Source: an uncultured Eubacteriales bacterium (GTDB lineage Bacteria > Bacillota > Clostridia > Oscillospirales > Oscillospiraceae). From it: DNA of 61,376 bases. The stretch's first letter is position 1. Every line of letters starts with the position of its first letter. The stretch covers positions 1-61,376 of the forward strand of contig ONPN01000003.1 in the NCBI GenBank assembly GCA_900319695.1. The letters run 5' to 3'. The notes beneath the pieces were generated by a model. It saw nothing but the letters and a program-made list of their open reading frames with translations, searched no databases and was not told where the DNA came from. Of the stretch, positions 52,301 through 54,447 are shown in pieces. The position numbers and the translations under genes are program-made.

Positions 52301-54373
52301 CGGAAAGCGGAGCTTGCCAAGGCCAACGCCGAGGAGAACAGCCTGAATACCGCAAAGACCAATTCCACAGCGAATGTGAACAGCAAGAAGCAAGCCGCCA
52401 TTACGGCCATCAATGCTCTCACCAATGCCAGCAACACCGGTCTTCTGGATAACACCGGTGACGCAGAGAAGGCCAGCCTGATGAAGGTGAATGAGCCCAG
52501 CAACGGCTACATCCTGAAGAATGCTCTGGAGGGTATCCGGAACGCGCTCGAAACCGGTACTGACTTTGTCACAACGATCTCCGAGGATTCTTTGGAGACC
52601 ATTGCGACGGAGCTGTCCAAGCGCCTGAGCGGCGACGCCGTCACTGATCAGGACAAGGCCATCGGCGGCGCGCTCACGAAGCTCTCCGACGACCTCAACC
52701 AGCTGTTCAAGGCGCAGGCGAAGGACAAAGAGATTGACCGGCAGATCGACGACATCAAAGACCGGATCGCAGAGCTGGACAATAACAGCCAGAAAGCGAC
52801 CGACAACCAGACGAAGCTCAATGCGGCAAAGAGCGCGCAGCAGGCTGTTGCCGGAAACCTCGGCGCTGTCAACCCCAGCACCGACACCACAGCCCAGGCG
52901 GCGGCCGGCGACAACGATAAGGCCAGCTACCCCGATCTGGATGTGAGCGGCGACGCCAACATCAGAACCGGCGGAAGCTTTGGTCAGCAGAACAAGCCTC
53001 TGAGCGCGGAGATCGGCGGCAAGCTCGATCTCACGGCCGGCGGCGAAATGGGCATCAGCTCCGGCAAGGATCTGGATCTGGTTCGCGCCATTGCCGGGGA
53101 CGACGCCTCTCTGACCACCCTCGGCAGCATCCGTGACGTCTCGGGCGGCAAAGACACCGTTATCGGCGGCAAGGAGCTGATCCTCAACGCCATCACCGGA
53201 ACCTCCGGCGACAGCAGTGTCGGCGGCGACAAGGCCATCCGGATCGACGCCACCGGTCTCGGCGGCACGGCGGATGACTTCCGGGTTGTCAACGTCAACA
53301 AGGACGCAACCCAGCTCACGGATCTCACCGCGAAGGGCGAAGCGGATCTCAGCTTCAACGGCGATGTGACCCAGGCGAACGGGGCGGTTCTGGCAGCCAA
53401 TAAGCTGGGCCTCACAAGCACCGGCAAGATCGGCACCACGGACGGCAACAGAGAAGCCAGGACGACATCGACGGACATCAAGGGCAAAACCCAGATCACC
53501 GGCATCGAGAAACCCGAAGGCTCTATCGCCGTCAATGCCAAAGACATGACGGTCAAGGGCACCGAGGCGGACATCTACAGCATCGCGCCCAATACCAACG
53601 CCATCGTGAAGGGTACCGATAACATCATGATCACCGCTATCGGCAACGTGAACGCCGGTAAGGACAACCTGCTCAACGGCAAGGTGGTCACCTTGAACGG
53701 TCTCGGCAACTTCGGCACGCCCGCCCACGGCTTTGTGGTGCCGCAGGGCAGTGATCTCCGGACGCCCTACAGCGCGTACGGCCTGACTAACGTCAGCAGA
53801 CAGGTGATCCAGATCATCCGAAAGGCGACGGAAATCACGCCCGCTCTGATTTTCCTTATGCATGACAGAGGCGGAGCCCTGGGCTACATGTCCCTGAAGG
53901 CAAAGCTGATCATCAGGGATCTGAGCTGCGAAGGCAGCGACGAGGCGAGCGCGCTGATTCGCAGAGCTGCCGACGGCAAGAACCTCGTTAAGGCTGTGAA
54001 TGTCGCTATCGTCAACGAAGACGGCAGCTACTATGACGGCAAGATCATCCTTATGCTGGAGGTTGAGGATCTCGAAACCGGCGAGACTGTCTATGCGCTG
54101 CACCGTCGCAACGGCGAGCTGGAGCTCCTAAAGGGCTATGTCTGGAAGGGCTACGCGGTGTTTGCGACCGACGGCCTGAGCAGTGAGGAAGAATCCTGCA
54201 TTGCCATCGTGGACGAGGCTGGTCTCAATGAACTGGGACTTAAGCCGGAGGAGGCCGCGGACAACGGTCTGACGTTCGACGGAAAGGACTTTGGCATCCT
54301 GGGCGGCGAGTTCCTGGATTATCTGGTTCAGCAGCTTGTCGAATTCCGGAACGAAACTGAAACAGCGGCCTGA
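22316..54373 (+). CDS. Giant secreted beta-solenoid protein, 10,685 residues (LktA/filamentous-adhesin-like)
   Basis: One uninterrupted frame of 32,058 bp; GGAGGAAATGTC before the ATG supports this start. Order: extended signal peptide (residues 1-47, cleavage likely after VYA); 17-residue Gly/Ser/Pro repeats (61-150); Asn/Gly/Asp tract (229-366); beta-helix with Asp-rich turns; several ~80-residue Ig-like modules (about 1200-2180); beta-solenoid; helical insert (2659-3265); long Gly/Ala-rich solenoid with ~70-75-residue units (3270-6720); irregular acidic beta region with few cysteines (6900-8250); helical segment (8390-8850); more solenoid; coiled coil (9367-10191); short solenoid; unrecognised 210-residue C-terminal domain. 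The alternating hydrophobic/Gly pattern resembles LktA-family filamentous adhesins. No LPxTG, SLH, CWB2 or beta-barrel anchor is visible. Mass is roughly 1.1 MDa from average residue mass. Likely adhesion or surface-fibre role; unproven. Confidence 0.9.
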   Translation: MKGFIKMNHSRRKGEKQLAVFVLLLTLWFTVFTLSPGSYRDSFVYAEEVSEATGTDAGNGGGDGGSSGGSAPASAPSGGDGGSSGGSAPASAPSGGDGGSSGGSAPASAPSGGDGGSSGGSAPASAPSGGDSGSSGGSAPASAPSGGDGGSSGTGSTESGTTAPTMSLTSAPPMTLMSAPPMTLTSNSPDGDGGDVNPPTEDGGSISISTGDGNDTVNVSLAPADSSADGGSDEGGSDEGGSNDGGSSNDDGGSDDNNAGNNDDNNGGGNDDNNGGDDGDGKDGGDNGDGNDGGGNDDDNDGGDNGGDDGGDNGGDNDGGDDENDNGGDNDGGDNDDNGNDDNGDDENGNDDGDGDDNGDGDDNDGPSVDADEEEDGQATIVDEIENKDGEPVEDEDKTFENDDPSSKEDGKNAIQKAIDLALESITKDTKELTIKVEAGVYNGDITVSLPAPAPASGEGEEAAASVTPSPDFVLNIVSSDAYEAKTGSESGTYSAASSGDGVKVNGNVLVDGINVLLAGIYLSMEKRIEVQNASLSVIGTTADDTVNIKAGDGVDSIDVQTGEGGDTVNIRGDEVGTIGVNTGEDDDTVNVRAGVESELTVETGEGDDSISAMLVAGEEPSAETSVTVDTGEGEDKVGVDIGIADAVTDITITDPDRYSVNFTGELSKTEEKPISVSDDKVTFTLINSNNNSIAVHMDNLIGRSVTDTVANKAEVVLDWTAAEIKTDAQGRQIAVFRSDSSFTNFVLKTSPAGFDRLILVTEADLLNQLIIDAENGVENEQGRIVLHDLLAENVNLIVRGEKIDVLGTVVADNVKITAEAGTLRDEDEADVLGEEQEKDQFDNIVAAGKSIHADLFNVSHAVEINIGENAKIYAAGDVELTASVDQTGGILDITNLTDALNSVNVKVGSAIINIYGEIYAGTSASYSADDDQVVVPNEESERGNVRISTNVNTEVEAGSGNGYLSSIAAAVAVLNSEINIRNAVIKAAGSIIAEARGSVKVQTAASAAELPFALGVAAVVTDVHTDVIGSTLEAGGDVSLNSEGEVEIDNRASKNAEVEDDDDNNSSASTDSADTDSDNSSFGGYFVVTVLVQDVRTKIKGSSLTASGDVIAHSNASAEVVNSAVKNSEAPDGDGESDPEEGGSNGGINVNMGESMSISEIKNVTAQILRQVVNKIDFGELADKLLTGLKSGDYSVGVSSANNTEQGTVSIDKSSANSNEDVKVTVQPKEGYVLDSIRVRHLVPGSDHYEWTTLDLNDKEVHPNPGNEYYFKMPAGNAKVFAAFTKKESGSEQQEVTGDDLANLFDPHDDEGKSSSDVADISTVFDSATAGTKESVSDAKGTVTKDSTAANAVEIEFDKTNNTKKDEEDEDKTVIQGALLSTDEVSKAAPGEKVQITVNPAANFKLKENSLKYSYTKSDGSKGSGEIKADSDGNYILTIPDDVKDNKLTVTADWESTQEKKDDDGDGGPSGVQLAGALGVGVILNNNRVEISDSNIEAEGKVDVAADAKTVVVTNANGIGEDEPKQSDPEEENSEEPEEELEKSYAAGADYMIRLAEIEGGTVEPTVKKETVDGKEVVTKIIFKLTPAEDKEPDSVTLKWTDGRGKEQTKELDISEKAEDGSYTVTLTLRDNPETTDKDERDFIAEDGSVVTVEVKFDDTLEKKLTDWAEEIWDGDDDQNDDDDQNDDDDQNDDDDQNDDDDQNDDDDQNDDDDQDGDGDQNGDGDQNGDNQNNKPKKQEEQYIDGFGNVIEVSRTEGGSFEQQSRNDDTGSTEFAFKSKSETGFKPAVVTYKYYKEGDEDGKPTGEGTIEATTETEDGESYEKFLLKTEDLADLKPGTQIDVKVSYPEDKRTIATNVEEGANYTLTTDVTGGKAKVGDTVTVNAKAKDGFNLGDVTYTYYKDGDEDGHPTGTGKATRNESGDYEFTVPADAAEGEDKKIVFSSSAARKAVPVEVVVAKVDGETVAYTVNATPYMDNGDTIKLDFPDDSNYYVTAINVVGVTKEGLEGTKEDKIRDFTRDGDKSLESLPLYYKVRKGDGPWEIASNEAFEQRFDRMELRLTLAEKPVQVTAGDSETTFAANGEYAVENGTIKLDQSRLLNGEAATLTATLTPEDKHYLKKDSVKAVITDTDSEGNPTETTVYGKLKKDGSYTFDIPSTLSENAKVNVQAEFAQGDTSVPSASIGVSVGVNVVQTTNNAIISGNTSITAGDGLSLNANTEKADSTVKATAGYSDGNIGVGGGIAVNVSSAKTNAKIYNGVNILLNGGDFEVGADADVHFGTKGLANGGATATKAGVGSGIAVAVTGSDVTAAVQDGVAFQVAGMDNLSVMAKQTVQDAVVAKAGGSGGNVSVMPVLALDITGSSANAYLGAKAGSAITLGSADELGDGDELKTAVIYAKNDAKHEVFSDGNAAGSVAIGAAFDLSIIDDSAEATLKHSVTANGVFVGADAISTVEATANAGASGAAPGGDDDEGKGDAQADKAITGAAGLADMNGSKNVSTAGVMEKNSNRQKAETSEGGVAVAAAFVLNLQDNAARAILDGDIAVQAVRAPGAESEDVGDGEEIYQQNMNGSVNVIARNRTVADAKANGSATNSSVGIGAAVAINVVNINNIARVGGQVSVTADENINILADIIHGEPADPIKGTDMSGVSDPEDTRTALQKELEEALKKALESLMDKMGLSQYSDVLSGGIAGMVGQIARNFVAEMKSKNTGIGDKIWNLQSFGSLTDVFNENIAAAQDVFNNIPELVKDNINEILEAAVGKETLDLIKSLKDGSLMGELFDTNGVEKSPMEIINTTLEAFQNAQGALDNTVDQVENTIQALKDTLESVKDINISIDLSELEEKGKDTDTYKTIKSLIDSINNLKELADLDEVKDQIEELIDFSELLDTSGLTDISQLTDQLKKLEELKVDLQLLQKRLTNAVETVINTDFAGMAKDMGSEAIKNLQSDMAEIILDSVKESILNASFNADKLKEGVQEALIKTIKSAAEAATADAVAEVKGIYNDAKAMVDKVHSIYTETQDFAENKVDEINHKLEQLNGKLNAVESLAEELNTRVEGIITNTEKIADDLTKLPDALNKDSETLSDQLPGVFEKIKTDVENQLTEQIEERLNSLVSTAESNFDNAIGGFYDTVNGAKESYLSIIQNAVDTFNGKVDLIKSALDKVEKSYDHFSNFDSSKFEKTLKESIEKAATKIKDETINAITGGIVNIDQFTAYIKGGTLGGDLKDALINGVKNSGLGLATGALDTLNGLMDLSIKTETNNDHEKHLISTQAISGAGATGVGVAGSVAVAVINGSTRAIIENYTGTSTDASVEAGGEVDILATNDQKVTTTASSSMDENGDADTNEGAGEAKTADTAAQGSNLALTVGDIHDIQTVGEGTVTKVSDSKVKLAVEDGYTLPEKVTYTYTDKDGEKQTGEVTVSSSGEFELPKKDDKDEKTHITYNVVFSPVLYDVTNNDQNISVKVEARDNDTTQGKAADGDLVTVTVKNPSGQELDKLYYTKDGQDVRIIVKEYSTEDETAFVFFMPKGAVSLKATYKEPDATSSAKTAPTNSKGGSVGVGASFAFTYGEVNTEAAIGDNRKLDADALAIRAKADREVETSAASGTDPLDRGDDEGGSGSGDNENGDNSASKISIDASVALNLLDGSVSARVGRGTSITTHGEDVIDIEEPEEEEQPEEEEQPEEEAQPEESEPTAESGEDEEEDDGPKANFVLTADEISNAVARASGFSMGGSTAVGAAVAINIIDTGINVSFDGAATLKNGTAYIAGSSLNEDESNAIATAMGADMQRYIDKFHKGEQAAEIIGGTGTVPESSDGDKDKDNKTADNINKKLDDNSDKKSDGSAADKATTKEPLSTNVMRSQNVSDKTDTTKANSDLNEAKSEADSASDKNIDAKSNAGNQGTSVQVAAAVGLTISKHKISTSVSGSISAAGGINVLAGNEANFRTLGTGVAMSRSNGSNSIAAGVAVSVNRNEANVSVANGTELESADGDVTVDANLSQNTTGKYNGLLGAQAIAGAVAGSNGGAAIGGAVSVLVSSASTKATVGDSVQITAHKIAVDAVDKSKMAIRAGGISVSKGAAVGVGASVAVIVSNNDVKAAIGNSASITGSRLTLLAEKRMVTFQDYQLPYGITDAVTNSTGADSDAETAPIDMKKNADGSGYKVSINITSEDLLKAVDLLNFLSSTNYYAEAIGGSVSTGSGSTATVAGSFAMIYFNNTIDAAIGNDAIVKVTANTEEDAAEDEDGSVSIDAKAGSNTRIIAGAVSAASGGATVGADIGLLINQDKVHNNVGRVTVNADSYNQNAKEEAYTQIFSVAASVGTGTTAGGGIDVIVSKSEAIAALADNANINAAGAVNVSAETDADFLLVEAMAAVSTGGVAAGGTVNVNLNKSVTNTIIGKNVTLTAGSGDLSVKANDKQNLISVMAAVSASTSGAAVGGAVGVQVTKSEAKVDIGDGAKLRSEEGNLILLAKSDVLFTNAILSTGISLGGAAVGATVNVNVAKRSAIVNTGNNVTLYAGKNLSSRSLGKDTSVLVTAAVGGSSSSAAVSGSIPVLVANSRVENTHGSALNGTSGGSMAFESDYQYLLVDVAGGLAFSAGGAAVGATVSTAVINNTVKTTFGSGAVLKAEAKHSLNDLNGTSGATGIYVGATAKERIIMAAISAAGSSSVGVGGTITTLVANNNVLADAQNADMTAGYDAENTQSALADVIVNAKDVAGLYDCAGGIGVGGSTGVGATVVTLVFAQDVAAKASGTITASQDVAVTSDTDNDVWLLALTGGVGGSVGVAGGVNTLVFQSKTNTALGGTVKAESNVSATAKGDNTLVNAALAVGASGSVGVSGVAVITYFQGETKAIVNNDTSITNKNGGRVGGSVNVNADSSELVTSDAVGIAGAGSVAVGGTVDVVITKVVTEAKMGTGVNVKAAGAVNVIADDDYHFVAIAATAGGSGAASVTVTALVSVALATVQAVVDSGSVIHAGSVAVQADNQRRILTADASLSGGGSAGIGATVTAVVAGAKMSKDAHDSIYQGMSPEAQVNAGFSQSNSAARTYKPTDTADVLAGDGQKIGSANYGSYGQGKMKYESPNGEQLYYKNGNSYTNANSTTFVTQDQANGRAVYYRDADGEYVQAVETYDESTFDSTAGGSDGTKFNAESIGNMNDAVSARVGTDSTVNSDTTIDVRANDKLETLMVSGTAAVGGGAGVGVGLTVGVLNSNVYAEVDEGATLTAGGNITVKASTGADRAQQGFTQTNANNPLKVSDINSNIDKAEGDANDSSANVRLISISAAGGSAGIGVSGAALNVFSDVQSKMAGNITKAGAVNVLTDMRFGRVLTANVAAAAGAVGVSASFGMAYFDGTAKASIGGSRDQTIENTGDITVSTTGTTNATVAAATLAAGGAAVNAGVILALNRTEAGSSIGKNVTINSSNAAVYVGHEFAGNAKTIPIAITAGGVAVGVTVAIAINKLDAQSTVGGVSDADAQGSGSITAKSLTVNAKSDGAADVTGVSVAAGGIAVNGTVALGLNYVTNVAAARRMPVHLSGDAKVEAVMTGNTDIFTTAVTAGSVAVGASVDVALIKSSNTAIMLLGGDSTASSMKVRANAAPRATVLGITGSAGGTAVNVNLGMAMNQGENTAKLGGSGNLTLSGGGVDVLAENGMGQAHTALYSAAVGAVSVNVSLALSYLKAKQEALVDNSGTIDAGSKAVNVKATQGSPAAHSSYTFKGGYTADFGDSMAKAYLFTAGAGLVSVNASGAVVISDSTNRAKLGAKNLNAGDVKVEGGGKSDARIKIDNVSIGAVSVGLLAGVSLTRGSFDTGAVVKDGGIWNVGSLGFSGSYTSVSDTDLSPAAGGVSASIASLGVNVGIAMNTTKSDVGISGSGTINAAGKDINIINNGVVVANSQIRASLLDVSAVGVTASIVYSDLAARQSAYAKGVKLIANNVKVESNYNTSGQGANASVGAALLSVGGISARANVGIARSNSTVSAYLGDLSTDLTGNLDVKTLAYSKAEAVVGAPTVSVGLVNANVSYIDARAKGNYSAYVDSGNNTNALLKAGNLNVGTTYHSTANATGGSSGAAAGLANATVNVTKAFTTSVADSYLKGRGGANLSGSLTVSTTGDATAYTRVKQPKISLSGATLSTNTLEANQEATQTAYTDIAGNVKVAGDINITSVLTNGKADALVGTKSGVSVAALSGAIDKAYATSKGNNSAYLAGSNNGVITARNVTVNANTNSVAEAVALKPLSVSAVSAQGVFAQSDTGDSTEAGLGKGGAFTLKADGSVNVTANGNTSSYSESASSTSVGLASFGGGSIESRVGIGRAQTVKANVGGNAKIYAAGAINIYAQNKGTVSANMTQGLKVNLVSGGSNNVTTRSNYVTEANVGSGAHVESQRGSVSIGASDQTKANTLVSGNSVGALGSADSKQAQNRMSETVKVAVGNNASVIGYGNVRVNASSNNTQMSAHTKANSGGLFAKGSLGAYSEMKKNVELTAGVGSVLSSRYGSLDIIAESGRSDNISTKADGSASGLLGIGGARADTNVTNNVRLSLSSAKVYAEFGTLNVAANVAEGNVSTVGDFSAAGLIGSPVSRAYNTTFNLSAIADIKSSTLTASTMNVSSALKELNAYDYSVAKIKGAGGQAKAYSNLTLNVNSNVNLNSSTLQAHDSAKIWASANPTSGSVTARAVSELKGLAGKVVSEVNLNGTGSSKVTGSNNRIEGNAFSFEAYRYNGAVNTSTSASRKGLFVKKTEHNNNSFRRSNPDVSVSGVAEISPSALPIRVDIDVYGIPHVTGSSGGKLSGSNGTVSGIVAPITSKGSIKGGNFTTTAPNNYVMDIRNYYAGTTTLPAIDMKQLAGTINITSYNGGDLKFGNVVANENGALNVVWLLGEEAGGWAGTEGNLIATELLTGEKISPVWTHSLTISGVHNIGSSTNPYDQKEDGTLEGDKDLNKYFQALMTRNSAGEDPTVYVTASGDVYLEPVMAKVTRVSGELQTPTDVTIPGRVILSKIVAGGLLDVSFRPAVSVNYLDGASGVAMESVNFEPVFLSNTAEGNATLSGDTLARYLISKDGDEKVYELPDGTILTLKDGKVADLDGYTPPAFQNGVFCLDCETDANGVKHYVTFNPTTGELTIDEGYTGTYTLSIPYESGSYVNDNVKYVTGLDIESSSEGSYAPVSNLPESMLVKDDQTVGVATGKKKEESVTTERVDKEGDDAGTTEQTNEDGSVTTTTIAYAVNGGVVTKTTTVTTVYSDSTNNEGLRQLLLDSPAVQAAINASTLAKGNTNTDNVKFYALSSDVYMAVYGENNDEFLGFFALGKPTLSTRPTSSTSGNTTTSTWTQSTPVISQFTMTVDKGAGMSETINVSFNPGDTCVTGTYGLGKQAVYDGNSGNAPVLTGGNGGSVTYRPYTMIVYEEDENGNPIEDKYESETVWCYWVNGYRFTAGKSPFLTIDANNYFVIDEERDDAGNVTGAGTVALTAKTTYSEQALEDVYEEEYVKVLDAQNHIVTEPMVIEVLDPMGQRYLTEPALIDTAPTEPIYGEDGGLINTKVIVIQETVNVELDALDENYDVIVVEQGEGDEKEWVIQKQTVNKTYYRLATEAEIAAMSDEEKAAATKYLQVEAVMNGDTVATVVVNGTEHTCYRVSNELPVTVTQTVAKYEKNVMPVMEQVASRESLTLNLKKSGSDYTITDTVKVSETAVTETVNGASYTTKSDGSLTYTNGTASIAYDAANAAATLTNRDLRYESITSSVSKTADGSYYVYTDDGSWQKATIDNGTVVYGGKSWLQLGSDSAELYGTGPNGQWQHLWTVYKDENTDPVKHYNSPETIKAKWLIDENNTNTASYGIGHVESKASDKDLWLWFGEGKIQTVNENDPQSVEQNFQSGRNVYVTTLDTAEQDDGADSDMKYHYAGNLISRDETGENVIGRGKLHRTITADNGNFNFVVNTVVKDGADVIIRVEQGNITATNFTVEQGAKVQLFAEDNGLEDPDKYGNIIMTGETILKGDVRMEAENSVTFDTLESIGPVSTGNVKNGTLIIGTVDGDVEIGETFTAKNGADVSIISAHGSLIGHEPWTVEDGSNVKATVYKDIIIPTLTETGSGTSMDLISYNGGLKGETWRISDGAANVVNVHGDIILDQGDGHEGGNIPLIVENGAKVHFISTNGGLYRANAEEKDKTQKVKDDSDNREWQVIGSELTVQVNDNLVLPTVKVKDTARAGKLSLESTSENLFFDRITSSCYVTLAANKNITLLHTTLQGRDNHAVIIFKDKEYEGERYNDGDIETAAEKDSDKNSGLVLRAGGNIGQADRWIYLDVPAALTPTIQLATDFYIDAQALSTLDWNLYKYWVADGHAAEKLDDNATRLNYLGVSDLQYFNSLMGLSDNAALASWIMERADDVNNRVNSFTGYAADGWQKGFLTDLYNETFNAKKTADEITNEDVKKLVGKKPAEFAGLFTELETALSGADGGDLFTMAASTVDAALAQNSIGEQESAKILTRLLDKDQIKDDTSLTHLVNDLFQRSSKYEADLNKLYDNAIQEAVENAEKAKTDLNDNQTRLNGAISSYAAAVNGYAGALDSLSAGIEAAIKLAPSVLENLRKKAATEANNAAKAAKANGAEWTEEQLAQETERQYQALFAAALAEEKLPTEAGYTETYKATMAVLETYIEALKAANTLDTEREQKEAQKQADRALSDSLTAEFKKLTDKYSDYKSEKTVSSSIESLKSLAKNYLNVIDDPEAELSAVENLLDENRKLSQRAHETNDGFTTETTAARIAQELDGLLKDGGIWETKLAAMNDRKTELESAKTAYDNAVKNRAADAAQLEEGWQIARGNYETALSELQTTYDRVYELVNTHYDQPSRALNLRIGEMYGSAYLYNNGDISIEVNPDYSYGTVYSSIQERANAGSITVNDDHSSDITVANIRSERGDVSITNTHGGIFAADLDDSNSAWAAQEWIYRNDGKTYQGRFTGSLADGSWATKPLSDDKFVDSDFARSWFTSGDFDSELKKNFEKVHIFAGKLTLSAKTDIGSEDNSLLTETGSAAPVKVANASYDVNPFANYGGQAYQRFDDVHYNIYDQLTSEDKNPTNYAKTTLEGLYGDKLDLLHTDRGVGLAGDGEARSAAQILKEAIAGAVADGKARLVELTWTDESGEHRDWALEVSVRQDWLRENDVITGSTVSLTATDGSVHVDEVKGDIAALSVTAGEDAVVSAQNGERAIGSEDSPIQANVGGSFTLLNSNATYMNSTGENLNLIGTSPNTHYEITTANDGKPHNVSLSDQHSTGNATVLSGSIQANGDVSIVTKLDIGTENTPFELATGRDARLSVQGANVNIEDAEENTTVTLHDSVVNGDLNLNMAGSVVAKPGDTLYDTLMSDLLAKQETYNEKQNELAEAEALLSSVTNDSIAEKLQNAKDEEAAAKTKAEAKAQNLETVQAAAETAIADKTEELKELKEAYKEKAKGENGAASVGELDALLNQITAKEAEIAEEQAKIDTARKESADADAALAKAQAATAEYQQVWDSMKDYPTRAVEEAEQKVAQAKNDIETAKANISAAEQAIIESGDKLAEASGDAAKKADYDTAKAAYDAAEAAVSALDENDPAYGAAKAEYDTARQTMLDVVDALAAGVDGENKAKQSYTEAKDAKAAGIEDKALAERRLVDAEENLRITEQDVKDLRDYAQKQVDAKEAEAKKAGEELDRQKTLMEAQLNLNEAQKAEDRAKEVYEAAKAADPKESRPETREAGQKAQMAENARVAAQALRAAEANVAAVYGNPNSNENDKLLADTAVQEIKKVIAALQRAEDYVSGNDGAVAHEAMTTQANLGEDASDLDVALEQQKAAMDRLNAIERYAEWTGSGMDDEHKTQAGTNLQAAKAEFEASENAYDEQVNTIEARQRLEQAQEELEQAKENWNKLLRDRGIDPDAANSGEKVQNLLAKAMDDSKVKETRQALLNAEANVAKLTGKLDAQTGVSKGANSELQKSEDVMAKVDNTNKAISDEDQRKAELAKANAEENSLNTAKTNSTANVNSKKQAAITAINALTNASNTGLLDNTGDAEKASLMKVNEPSNGYILKNALEGIRNALETGTDFVTTISEDSLETIATELSKRLSGDAVTDQDKAIGGALTKLSDDLNQLFKAQAKDKEIDRQIDDIKDRIAELDNNSQKATDNQTKLNAAKSAQQAVAGNLGAVNPSTDTTAQAAAGDNDKASYPDLDVSGDANIRTGGSFGQQNKPLSAEIGGKLDLTAGGEMGISSGKDLDLVRAIAGDDASLTTLGSIRDVSGGKDTVIGGKELILNAITGTSGDSSVGGDKAIRIDATGLGGTADDFRVVNVNKDATQLTDLTAKGEADLSFNGDVTQANGAVLAANKLGLTSTGKIGTTDGNREARTTSTDIKGKTQITGIEKPEGSIAVNAKDMTVKGTEADIYSIAPNTNAIVKGTDNIMITAIGNVNAGKDNLLNGKVVTLNGLGNFGTPAHGFVVPQGSDLRTPYSAYGLTNVSRQVIQIIRKATEITPALIFLMHDRGGALGYMSLKAKLIIRDLSCEGSDEASALIRRAADGKNLVKAVNVAIVNEDGSYYDGKIILMLEVEDLETGETVYALHRRNGELELLKGYVWKGYAVFATDGLSSEEESCIAIVDEAGLNELGLKPEEAADNGLTFDGKDFGILGGEFLDYLVQQLVEFRNETETAA
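22496..22774 (+). repeat. 51-bp tandem repeats coding a Gly/Ser/Ala/Pro linker
   Basis: Five nearly identical 51-bp units and a partial sixth encode GGDGGSSGGSAPASAPS. One unit differs by Asp-Ser in place of Asp-Gly. Near identity at DNA level indicates recent expansion or active homogenisation. The linker follows the signal peptide and probably forms a flexible stalk. Confidence 0.95.
23000..23412 (+). repeat. Asn/Gly/Asp low-complexity tract within the giant gene
   Basis: About 138 residues are composed almost wholly of Asn, Gly, Asp, Ser and a few Glu, written mainly with GAC, AAC and GGC codons. At DNA level it is a degenerate GNC triplet array. The strongly acidic, disordered stretch could bind calcium or act as an extended spacer. 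Confidence 0.92.
23935..24250 (+). other. Asp-rich beta-roll-like repeats in the giant protein
   Basis: Residues ~540-645 repeat a unit of about 18-20 residues such as DDTVNIKAGDGVDSIDV and GDTVNIRGDEVGTI. The G-D-D-T-V/S-I pattern is reminiscent of calcium-binding RTX nonapeptides but does not follow the strict GGxGxDxUx register, so calcium binding is only suggested. Confidence 0.6.
27344..27520 (+). repeat. 18-bp tandem repeat coding DDDDQN
   Basis: At least six near-perfect copies of an 18-bp unit (GATGATGATCAGAACGAC) are followed by three or four diverged copies giving DGDGDQN. The repeat keeps the reading frame for any change in copy number and is a site for slippage-driven length variation. 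It connects two Ig-like modules. Confidence 0.95.
30290..32110 (+). other. 600-residue helical insert within the solenoid
   Basis: Residues ~2659-3265 are rich in Leu, Lys, Glu, Asp and Ala with heptad-like spacing and almost no Gly runs, unlike the sequence before and after. Examples are ALQKELEEALKKALE and QLTDQLKKLEELKVDLQ. It returns abruptly to beta-solenoid sequence after LSIKTETNN. It probably forms a bundle or coiled-coil protrusion from the filament. Confidence 0.8.
32130..42480 (+). repeat. Main Gly/Ala-rich beta-solenoid repeat region
   Basis: Residues ~3270-6720 consist of dozens of degenerate ~70-75-residue units with the theme Gly-Gly-x-A-V-G-x-x-V-x-V-x-V, then a V-x-A-x-I-G segment and a V-x-A-x-G-x-V-x-V-x-A strand pair. 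An Ig-like module (about 32440-32950) and an acidic Glu/Pro tract (about 33330-33420) interrupt it. Such alternation is typical of long right-handed beta-solenoids in filamentous adhesins. The units are diverged, so duplication is old. Confidence 0.75.
50415..52890 (+). other. Long coiled-coil region near the C-terminus
   Basis: Residues ~9367-10191 show continuous Ala/Glu/Lys/Gln-rich heptads (for example NEKQNELAEAEALL and QEELEQAKENWNKLL) with repeated E-A-E-A-K-K type segments. Proline is rare. At about 1.5 angstrom per residue a straight helix of this length would reach roughly 120 nm, if unbroken. Confidence 0.85.
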
Positions 54374-54401
54374 TACCGACTCAGGACGCACAGCAAAAGG
54401 G

Positions 54402-54441
54402 CACTGCCCCGTTACAGCCTCACAGCTGTAACGGGGCAGTG
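54402..54441 (+). terminator. Strong terminator hairpin after the giant gene
   Basis: A perfect 17-bp stem (54402-54418 with 54425-54441) with a 6-nt loop starts 29 bp after the stop codon. Only a weak T stretch follows because group II intron sequence begins seven bases after the stem. Confidence 0.88.
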
Positions 54442-54447
54442 TTCATA

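Noticed and set aside
43547-54103. Leftward open frame of 3,518 codons antisense to the giant gene
   Set aside because: It mirrors the GC-rich third-position codon choice of the sense gene, has no ribosome site or domain, and the sense frame has signal peptide, repeats and terminator. Other antisense frames at 22994-26242, 28406-30223, 32210-36223 and 39101-41701 are explained the same way.
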